Below, in pieces: positions 35,387 to 42,736 of a DNA stretch of 64,000 bases. The first letter of the stretch is position 1. Each line of letters starts with the position of its first letter. The position numbers and the translations under genes are program-made. Under the pieces are notes generated by a model, which saw only the letters and a program-made list of their open reading frames with translations, searched no databases and had not been told where the DNA came from. Source of the stretch: UBA2402 sp044371005 (GTDB taxonomy: Bacteria > Planctomycetota > Phycisphaerae > Phycisphaerales > UBA1924); contig JBILUL010000006.1 of assembly GCA_044371005.1 (NCBI GenBank), forward strand, positions 9,938 to 73,937, read 5' to 3'.

Positions 35387-36055
35387 TCAGAAGACCGAAG
35401 GCAGGCCCAGGCCGCGGCGGAGATCTGCGAGCTGGCCGATGTGCCAGCCATCGTGGAACGCGATCTTGGTCAGCGCATCGAGCTTGTCATTGACGAAGCC
35501 GCCGCCATCCTGCTCGGTGGGCTTGAGCAGCTCTGCATCGTTCGAAGCGCTCGCCGCGGCGATGACCGCGTTGAACGAGTCCTCGTACGCCTTCTTCACT
35601 TCATCGAAGCTGGGATACTGCGACGCATCGCTGCTGGGCTTGCTGCCCATGCCAAAGAGCGCGTTGTAGGACTCAGGAACGATCGGTGCGCCGCCGGTGA
35701 GCAGGCCGTTCATCCAGCTGGCCGTGCTGGCCAGGTGACCGAACGTCCAGAGCAGGTGGTTCGGGCAGCCGGTGGGCTGGGCGAGCACCTGGTCATCCGG
35801 GAACCCAGCCGCGAACTTCTGAATGAGGCCATAGGTGAACTTGGCGTGGGCGACGGCGCGATCGCGCATCAGGGTCGAGGGAGCAGCGGCCTTCGCTGCA
35901 GCCTTGGCTGCGGGCTTGCTCGAAGCAGCCTTCTTCGCCACGCTCTTGGCCACACTCTTGGCTGGCTTGGCCTTGGCCACCGGCTTCTTGGCGGGCTTGC
36001 TTGCGGGCTTCTTCACGGCCTTCTTGGCCACTTTCTTTGCGGCTTTCTTGCTCAT
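35387..36055 (-). CDS. DinB-family protein with histone H1-like Lys/Ala/Pro tail
   Basis: This is a protein of about 222 residues. The first 60 are almost only Lys, Ala, Pro and Ser in KKxAKK/AKKP repeats, like the tails of bacterial histone H1-like proteins. The rest is a DinB four-helix domain with histidines in NHLLWTFGHLA and FHDGWHIGQLADLRR that usually bind a metal. The ATG is favoured, with GGGAG 10 nt upstream; a TTG three codons earlier is possible. The tail suggests DNA or other polyanion binding, whereas most DinB proteins act on small thiols or sugars. Its role is unknown. Confidence 0.85.
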   Translation of the reverse strand: MSKKAAKKVAKKAVKKPASKPAKKPVAKAKPAKSVAKSVAKKAASSKPAAKAAAKAAAPSTLMRDRAVAHAKFTYGLIQKFAAGFPDDQVLAQPTGCPNHLLWTFGHLASTASWMNGLLTGGAPIVPESYNALFGMGSKPSSDASQYPSFDEVKKAYEDSFNAVIAAASASNDAELLKPTEQDGGGFVNDKLDALTKIAFHDGWHIGQLADLRRGLGLPSVF

Positions 36056-36155
36056 GGCTGACAAACTCCCTGTTCTGGTTCTTCCTGCATCCGGCAGACC
36101 TTGCCGGTCAAATGGGCTTGACTCAAGCGTACGTCGACCAACCGCTCGGCGTGTT

Positions 36156-37973
36156 TCACCGTGCGTTGATCACGCCGACGCACTTTTCCACGATCGCATC
36201 GAGCGCGACCACGTCGCCCTTGCCTGCATCGCGGCGGGCCTTGTACTCAACGCCGCCCTGCTCCAAAGCCTTGTCGCCGATGGTGATGCGCAGAGGCACA
36301 CCGATCAGGTCGGCATCCTTGAACTTCACGCCGGGCCGCTCGTCGCGGTCGTCGATCAGCACATCAACACCCGCTGCGGTGAGGTCGGCCACCAGCTTGG
36401 TCGCAACCTCGCGGTGACGCGCATCCTCGGGCTTCATGAGCACTACGAGCACGTGATACGGCGCGAGTGCCACGGGCCAGATGATGCCACCTTCGTCGTG
36501 ACTCATCTCAACGCACGCGGCCATCGTGCGGCTGACGCCGATGCCGTAGCAACCCATGATGACCGTTTCCTTCTTCTGCTGGGGCGTGAGCACAGCTAGG
36601 CCCATGGCCTGTGAGTACTTGGTGCCGAGCTTGAAGATGTGACCCACTTCGATGCCGCGGCCAGTGACGAGCTTCTCGCCCTTGGACTGGGGGCTGGGGT
36701 CGCCCGCGAGTGCATTGCGAAGATCGCCAACGCGCACCTTCGAACCGTCCTGCAGAGCCGCGCCCAGATCGCGTGTCCAGGAGAACTGCGTGACGTGGTG
36801 GTCGGCTTCATCTGCGCCAGTGGCCCACGCTGCGGCGCCTACGGCGGCGTCGCAATCGATCAGCAGCAACGTGCCGGGGATCTTCGCGACCATCAACGGG
36901 CTGACGTAACCGATGGCGAAGCCCGCGGCACGCGCGGCCTTTTCATCGGCCATCTGCACGGTGCAGCCGCTGAGTGCCTTGACCTTGCCCTCGTTGACAT
37001 CGTGATCGCCGCGGACGGTGGCGAGGATCCACTTGTACGCCTGGTCCTTGCCCATGGTCTGGAAGACGATGGTCTTGAGCATTCCCGCGGGGCTCACCTT
37101 GAGCGCACCCGCAACCGCATCGATGCCGGGCATGCCGGGTGTGTGGTGCTTGGTGAGTGCGCCGATGGCTTCGCCGCCGGCGAAGGAGAAGGGGCGCTCG
37201 CCGATTTCGCACTTCTCGACGTTCGCCGCGTATCCGGAGGTGAGACACTTGAGCACAGTGTCTTCGCCGCTGGCGCAGTTCACCATGAACTCGTGACTGG
37301 CCGAGCCGCCGATGGGGCCGGATTCAGCTTCAACGGCGGAGAAGTCCAGGCCGCAGCGAGTGAAGATGTTGGTGTACGCGCGGTACATCGCGTCGTAGGT
37401 CTCGTTCAGACCGCCGGGGCCTTCGATGGCGAGGTGGAAGGAGTAAGCATCCTTCATCAGGAACTCGCGGCAGCGCAGCAGGCCAGCGCGAGGACGCGCC
37501 TCGTCGCGGAACTTGGTCTGAATCTGATAGATGTTCAGCGGCAGCTGCTTGTAGCTAGTCAGCGCACCAATCATGAGCTGCGTGATCACTTCCTCGTGCG
37601 TGGGCGCGAGCGCATTCATGCGGCCCTTGCGGTCCTTCACGCGGAAGAGATTGTCGCCGTAGGTCTCATCGCGCTTGGTTCCCTCGAAGAGCTCGAAGGG
37701 TTCGAGCGCGGGCATGAGCATTTCAGTCGCGCCGACCGCGTCCAGTTCCTCGCGGATGATCGAGCTGACCTTGTTGATCACTCGGTGCGCCAGCGGCAGG
37801 TAGTCATAGATGCCGGCACCGACCTGACGGATGAAGCCGGCGCGGTGCAGCAGCACGTGGCTGGGCACTTCAGCATCGTTTGGCGCTTCACGGGTGGTGG
37901 GAATCAGCGACTGCGACCAGCGATGCTGGACGCCACTGCGGACCGAACTGACGACAGGACGAAGTGATGACAT
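36156..37973 (-). CDS. proS: Prolyl-tRNA synthetase, bacterial type with editing domain
   Basis: This 605-residue class II synthetase charges tRNA-Pro. Motif 2 is visible in FRDEARPRAGLLRCREFLMKD, motif 3 in CYGIGVSRTMA, and the anticodon-binding domain at the C-terminus in VLIDDRDERPGVKFKDAD. The insertion domain that deacylates Ala-tRNA-Pro lies between motifs 2 and 3, about residues 210-380 (VFQTMGKDQAYKWILA and RGDHDVNEGKVKAL). Starts at the ATG of SSLRPVVSS; the upstream frame is untypical. Confidence 0.95.
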   Translation of the reverse strand: MSSLRPVVSSVRSGVQHRWSQSLIPTTREAPNDAEVPSHVLLHRAGFIRQVGAGIYDYLPLAHRVINKVSSIIREELDAVGATEMLMPALEPFELFEGTKRDETYGDNLFRVKDRKGRMNALAPTHEEVITQLMIGALTSYKQLPLNIYQIQTKFRDEARPRAGLLRCREFLMKDAYSFHLAIEGPGGLNETYDAMYRAYTNIFTRCGLDFSAVEAESGPIGGSASHEFMVNCASGEDTVLKCLTSGYAANVEKCEIGERPFSFAGGEAIGALTKHHTPGMPGIDAVAGALKVSPAGMLKTIVFQTMGKDQAYKWILATVRGDHDVNEGKVKALSGCTVQMADEKAARAAGFAIGYVSPLMVAKIPGTLLLIDCDAAVGAAAWATGADEADHHVTQFSWTRDLGAALQDGSKVRVGDLRNALAGDPSPQSKGEKLVTGRGIEVGHIFKLGTKYSQAMGLAVLTPQQKKETVIMGCYGIGVSRTMAACVEMSHDEGGIIWPVALAPYHVLVVLMKPEDARHREVATKLVADLTAAGVDVLIDDRDERPGVKFKDADLIGVPLRITIGDKALEQGGVEYKARRDAGKGDVVALDAIVEKCVGVINAR

Positions 37974-38103
37974 GAGGAGTGAGGGTACGGGTGCGAAAGT
38001 GCCATCGGCAACGCCGAGTGGCACGGGAACAGAGATATTCACGGCGTGGCAACGCCACCCCGGAACCGATCAGATCTCGTAGGACCAATGGGTCGGGCGC
38101 GGC

Positions 38104-39588
38104 TTACTTCGTGCCGTCCATCGGGGGCGGGAAGAGGAAGCTCAGGGCCTGCGGCAGCCGCTTGGACCAGGCCTCTTCATTGTGCTGTCCCGCGGCATCG
38201 ACCACCAGCAGGCGACGATCCGGACCAAGGCCAGCCTTGTCGAGCACCGAGTCGAGCGAACGGACCGCATCGACATACGCCTTGTTGCGGTCGGCGTTCT
38301 TGGCCTCGGTTCCCAGTTCAGCTCCACCCATGCCCAGGTAGACGCGCTTGGGCCAGGTCTTCACGCCAGCGACAAAGGAGTCCCACACCTTGGCTTCGCC
38401 CGTGCGAAGCGGCAGGCTCTCGGCCAGCAGCAGGCCGAAGGTTTCCGGGTGGGTGGTCGCCGCGTAGAGGCTGATGGCCGCGCCGAGCGATGCGCCGCCG
38501 ATGCCCGTGTTCTCGGGACCGGTCTTGACACGGAATGCGGCTTCAACGCGAGGCTTGACTTCATTGAGCAGCCACGAAGTGTGGACTTGGCCCGCTGCGG
38601 GAATGTCGTTGATGCCCGAGACCGGCATGTACTCACTGTTGCGGCCCTGACCGGCGTTGGGAACGGCGACGATGATCGCCGGTGCCATCATGTGGCGTGT
38701 GATCAGGGAGGTTGCGACTTCATCGGCCTTCCATTCCGCCGCGGCGCCGGGCGTGGTCTCGAAGACATGCTGCCCGTCATGCAGGTAGATGACCGGATAC
38801 TTCGCGCGGGCATTGGCCGGTTCGGAGTAGCCAGGGGGCAACCAGACCAGAAGTTCGCGCGTGGTGCCTGCAGCAGTCGTTGCGCCACCGGAAACCTGCA
38901 GGCGGCGGACGTCGCCCGTCACCTTGAGGGCGCGATAGGGATCGAACGCGGCCTTCGCTGCGTTTTCAGGCTTTTCATCACCCCAGTGCGGCACGGTGAA
39001 CTCGAACTTGGGCTGTTCACCTTCCTTGATGGTCGATGCATCAACCATGGGCAGCGAGCGATTGCCTGGTGCCGACATGTCCTGATTGAGCTCTTCGAGG
39101 GCCCAGTCACCACGGGTGAACTTGAACTCCAGGCGATCGGTGCGACCTGCCGGGCGCTTCACGATGATGCGCCAGCGCATGTCTGACTGGGGCTCGAGCT
39201 TGAAGCTTGCGTCGCCCGGGTTCCAGTTGCCCCAGTTGCTGGCAAGGTAAATGGGTGATGAGGGGCTCGCACGCCCTGACTTGTCCTCCACCACCAGCAC
39301 GAATCCCTGCGGCAGGGTTTCGGGTTCAACCTGACCGGCAGGCTGCGCTTCGTACCCGGCGGGGAGGCCCTTACCTGAGTACTTCTGAGGCGCGTTCGTG
39401 GCCGAGCCATGCGCGAGGCGTTCGCCGATGGCGTTGGCGCCACCGGTGGTGCCGGCGCCAGCGCCGATGGGTGGAACATCCATCCGCCGCGGCTCCTTGA
39501 TGGAAACCGCAATGGCGTAACAGATCATCACGGTGACGACGATCGGCGAGAGAACATACGCGGTCAACGCGACATGCTGGCGCTTCAT
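38104..39588 (-). CDS. Membrane-anchored esterase with CBM20-like N-terminal domain
   Basis: This 494-residue protein begins with a hydrophobic anchor (AYVLSPIVVTVMICYAIAVS). A beta-rich domain near residues 90-200 contains ASNWGNWNPGD and LEFKFTRGDW, the pattern of starch-binding or glycogen-binding modules. The C-terminal 260 residues form an alpha/beta hydrolase of the Fes/esterase-D-like group: HDGQHVFE, the nucleophile elbow GGASLGAA and a late catalytic His in DAAGQHNEEAW. GGAG lies 7 nt before the ATG. Carbohydrate-ester or siderophore-type substrates are possible but not determined. Confidence 0.82.
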   Translation of the reverse strand: MKRQHVALTAYVLSPIVVTVMICYAIAVSIKEPRRMDVPPIGAGAGTTGGANAIGERLAHGSATNAPQKYSGKGLPAGYEAQPAGQVEPETLPQGFVLVVEDKSGRASPSSPIYLASNWGNWNPGDASFKLEPQSDMRWRIIVKRPAGRTDRLEFKFTRGDWALEELNQDMSAPGNRSLPMVDASTIKEGEQPKFEFTVPHWGDEKPENAAKAAFDPYRALKVTGDVRRLQVSGGATTAAGTTRELLVWLPPGYSEPANARAKYPVIYLHDGQHVFETTPGAAAEWKADEVATSLITRHMMAPAIIVAVPNAGQGRNSEYMPVSGINDIPAAGQVHTSWLLNEVKPRVEAAFRVKTGPENTGIGGASLGAAISLYAATTHPETFGLLLAESLPLRTGEAKVWDSFVAGVKTWPKRVYLGMGGAELGTEAKNADRNKAYVDAVRSLDSVLDKAGLGPDRRLLVVDAAGQHNEEAWSKRLPQALSFLFPPPMDGTK

Positions 39589-39715
39589 CAAACTCTCCGG
39601 TGCTATCGCAGCAAGCATCACGAACTCCAACTCGGGCAATCAACTGAACACTCTCGAAAAGGGGCTGAATCGACGGCGATTCAGCACTCCCACGAATCCG
39701 GGCGTACGCTGCGGT

Positions 39716-40348
39716 TCAGCGGGCCTTGGCGTAGAGCTCGGTGACCTTCGACCAGTTCACCACGTTCCACCACGCGCCGACATAGTCGGGGCGACGATTC
39801 TGGTACTTGAGGTAATAGGCGTGCTCCCAGACATCAAGGCCCAGGATCGGCGTGCCTTCGCAGCCGGCGATGGCCTTGCCCATGATCGGGTTGTCCTGGT
39901 TGGCCGTCGAGCAGATCTCGAGTTTGCCGCCGTTGACGACGAGCCACGCCCAGCCAGAGCCGAAGCGGCCCGCGGCTGCCGCGGCGAACTTTTCCTTGAA
40001 CGCATCGAACGAGCCGAACGCAGCGTTGATCGCCGCGGCAAGATCGCCCGAAGGTGCGCCGCCGCCGCCGTTGCCGGCGGGAGCCATGAGCTCCCAGAAC
40101 ATGGAGTGATTGAGATGGCCGCCGGCGTTGTTGCGCAGCACGCCACGCTTGTCGTCGGGGAGTGAGGCGAGGTCGCGGACGAGCTGGTCGGCGGTCTTGT
40201 CGGCGAAGGGGGTGCCTTCGAGGGCCTTGTTGGCGTTATTCACGTACGCGGCGTGGTGCTTGCCGTGGTGGATGTTCATCGTCGCCGAGTCGATGTGCGG
40301 CTCGAGTGCTTCGGGTGCGTAGGGGAGGGCGGGGAGAGAAAGGGGCAT
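39716..40348 (-). CDS. sodA: Superoxide dismutase (Fe/Mn type)
   Basis: This 210-residue enzyme dismutates superoxide in the cytosol. The four metal ligands are placed as in the family: His in NIHHGKHHAAYV, His in GGHLNHSMFW, and Asp and His in LGLDVWEHAYY. The GGH-type second helix is more common in the Mn form. Fe versus Mn cannot be decided by eye. AGAGGA lies before the ATG. Confidence 0.96.
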   Translation of the reverse strand: MPLSLPALPYAPEALEPHIDSATMNIHHGKHHAAYVNNANKALEGTPFADKTADQLVRDLASLPDDKRGVLRNNAGGHLNHSMFWELMAPAGNGGGGAPSGDLAAAINAAFGSFDAFKEKFAAAAAGRFGSGWAWLVVNGGKLEICSTANQDNPIMGKAIAGCEGTPILGLDVWEHAYYLKYQNRRPDYVGAWWNVVNWSKVTELYAKAR

Positions 40349-41463
40349 GAAATGTCCTCTGGTTAGGGGGTCTGACGTGAGGCGCAGGGTGCAAACCCTG
40401 TGGATAATGTGTCGAAATAGAGATTATCTGTTTGCGGTTTTTTCAGGACAGGTTAGACTCTGATGGTGATTTCGCGGCAATGCGTTTCGCCACGGCTCGC
40501 GCGTTGGTTGAGCTTGCGGCTCTCTTTTATTGGTCTAGGCCTCGGATTGGCTTCGGTCAGCACCGCGGGGTTGCATGCGGATCGAACCAAGCGTAGGAAT
40601 GTGAATGAACAGGATGTGAATGAAGTGGGCAGATGGGGGATGACTTCCCTTCCGCCCGCAGAATTGGCAGGGTCCCGACGTTCCACCAGGTCCACGATGA
40701 CTCGGGATGTTCGGAAGCCGTTTGCAGGCAAGTGCGACTGCTCAGCACTTGGATTTCGGAACATAACCAGCCAGTGAACGTACCACTTTGCGTGAACAAC
40801 GCCGGTGGCGAAACGCTCGGCGATGTGGAGGGTTGCGGACGCACGGGACATCGGATGTGGATTGAAAGCCGCCGGCATCAGGTGTCGGCCTTGGACTACG
40901 CCTGAACAGGTTCCGTACATAGTTCAACCGCTTCGGCAGTCCGGACGACCTTCGAGTGGCACTGAGATTGCGAATGTGCATGTTAGGATTCGGTTGGTGA
41001 GATGGGTATCGGACATGTGCCGAGCGGAGTGGAAGGGAATCGAGTGCTGGTCACCGGAAACGGTGATTGGTGGTGTGACAGGATGGGCAACTTGTAGGAA
41101 ATAGCGGGCGCGATTTTGGCTTTCTGATGTCATTTACGGCCATCTAGGACAAGAATGGCAACTGAGCGTGCTTTGATTGCGAACAACAACCCCCACGGGC
41201 TCTGCATGCGCGAAGGTACGGTGCATGTGCGGTGTTCGAGGGGGGTTGAGGTGTGATAGATTGCAGATTGACAAGCGGTTGAGGTTGAACGCTTTGGTGA
41301 CCGCCGGTTGCGAGAAGAAGGGAGGCAGTGGTTCGGGTTTGGCAGAAACGGGTTTGCACGAAAGAGAACAAGAACGAACGTGAGTCGGTGTTTGGTCAAA
41401 TACTGCAAAGTGCGGCAGGGACCCATCGAATCACATCATGCCAGGGTTGGCAAGGAACAAGAC
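40349..41463. other. 1.1-kb intergenic region with no recognisable gene
   Basis: The reading frames here are short, overlap each other on both strands and resemble no protein family. The composition is less G+C-skewed at third positions than in flanking genes. A small hairpin CAGGGT-GCAA-ACCCTG lies at 40385-40400 in the leader of the superoxide dismutase gene. GATAAT/ATTATC inverted hexamers follow at 40404-40429. The sigma factor gene may have a long leader starting in this region. It could also be a decayed insertion. Confidence 0.4.
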
Positions 41464-42585
41464 ATGCGACAGATTACCAGCAAGAGAGCCATCAGCCCCA
41501 TCGAACAGGTTCGGCGTCGCAGCCGGGCGGTCGGTGGAGTTGATTCGAGCTCCGAGACCGCAAACGCCAGCGGCTCACTGAAGACCAAGTCCTCCGTCCG
41601 TCGGCGCCTCAGCGTCGAGGATGAGCGGTTGCTCAATCAGGTGATGAGCAGCGAGCAGGACTTCATCGACAGTCCGGCGTTCTACGAGGACGAGTCCTCG
41701 AAGAAGATCTACGACGAGGCTCCGGACATCCAGAAGCCCGACACGACGTGGTATCACCCCGTGATGGACGATCTCTCCACGGCCCGTAACCGGACCGTCA
41801 AGAGCGCCCAGCAGGTGATCCTTACCGGCGCCGAGGAGAAGGTCCTTTTCCACCAGTTCAACTATGCCCGCTACCGGATCTGGAAGGTGCAGCAGGAGGT
41901 ATGGACCTCTCCCAGCCGCCAGCCCAGCCCCGAGCAGGGCGACGAGATTCTGCGCTGGTTCCGGATCGCCGACCGCGTTCGCGAGCAGATCGCCGAGACC
42001 AACCTCGCGCTGGTGCTGGCCATGGCCAAGCGCACCCGCATGAGCGAAGTGGACTTTGCCGACCTGGTCAGCGAAGGCAACATGGCCCTCCTGCGTGCGG
42101 TCGACAAGTTCGATGCCGGCCGCGGCTACAAGTTCAGCACGTACGCCTGCCGCGCGATCCTCAAGGCCTTCTCGCGTCAGGGCATGAAGCTGAGCAAGTA
42201 CCGCCAGCGCTTCCCCACGGACTTTGATCCCAAGCTCGAGCGTTCGAACTTCCTGGAAGTGAAGCGAGAGAGCTTTGAGAAGGACGCCGCGGAGGAAGTG
42301 AAGCGGATCGTCCTTGAGAACCGCTGTGACCTGTCGGATGTCGAGCGCACCGTGATTGAGCACCGTTTCGGTCTCGAAAGCGGCGAACTTGAGAAGCCCA
42401 TGACCCTGGAGCAGGTTGGCCAGATCATCGGCGTCACCAAGGAACGCGTCCGTCAGATCCAGAACAAGGCGATGGAGAAGATCAAGCTCCAGCTCGAAGC
42501 GCATTTCCTTGGCAACAAGGAAGCCCTCGAGGCCCAGGAAGCCGCGATCGAGGCCAAGCTGGCCGAGACCGCCAACTCCAACTGA
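41464..42585 (+). CDS. Sigma-70 family RNA polymerase sigma factor (RpoD-like region 4)
   Basis: This 373-residue protein carries region 2 (FADLVSEGNMALLRAVDKFD and GYKFSTYACRAILKAF) and an RpoD-type region 4 (MTLEQVGQIIGVTKERVRQIQ). The 100-residue N-terminus is charged and includes a region 1.2-like segment (LTGAEEKVLFHQFNYARYR). Region 3 is missing or very short: only about 55 residues lie between regions 2 and 4. A group-2/3 type alternative factor seems most likely. AAGGAA lies 7 nt before the ATG. It is transcribed toward ftsK but separated from it by a strong terminator. Confidence 0.88.
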   Translation: MRQITSKRAISPIEQVRRRSRAVGGVDSSSETANASGSLKTKSSVRRRLSVEDERLLNQVMSSEQDFIDSPAFYEDESSKKIYDEAPDIQKPDTTWYHPVMDDLSTARNRTVKSAQQVILTGAEEKVLFHQFNYARYRIWKVQQEVWTSPSRQPSPEQGDEILRWFRIADRVREQIAETNLALVLAMAKRTRMSEVDFADLVSEGNMALLRAVDKFDAGRGYKFSTYACRAILKAFSRQGMKLSKYRQRFPTDFDPKLERSNFLEVKRESFEKDAAEEVKRIVLENRCDLSDVERTVIEHRFGLESGELEKPMTLEQVGQIIGVTKERVRQIQNKAMEKIKLQLEAHFLGNKEALEAQEAAIEAKLAETANSN

Positions 42586-42615
42586 GTCAGGCTCCAGAAG
42601 CGTTGAGAACCCCCG

Positions 42616-42648
42616 AAGACCTCGCCAAACAGGCGAGGTCTTTTCTTT
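42616..42648 (+). terminator. Intrinsic terminator after sigma factor gene
   Basis: An 11-bp stem AAGACCTCGCC/GGCGAGGTCTT with loop AAACA is followed by TTCTTT, 30 nt after the stop codon. It separates the sigma factor transcript from ftsK. Confidence 0.93.
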
Positions 42649-42736
42649 GGTGGAATGGGTCGCCAGGATGAACCGACCGGGTCAGTTCAGGAAGTTTGAA
42701 CCCTTCTCCCCTGTCCGGTCGATATACTCACCGCTT

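Noticed and set aside
36639..37967. Plus-strand open frame of 442 codons antisense to proS
   Set aside because: It is a shadow of a synthetase with intact class II motifs.
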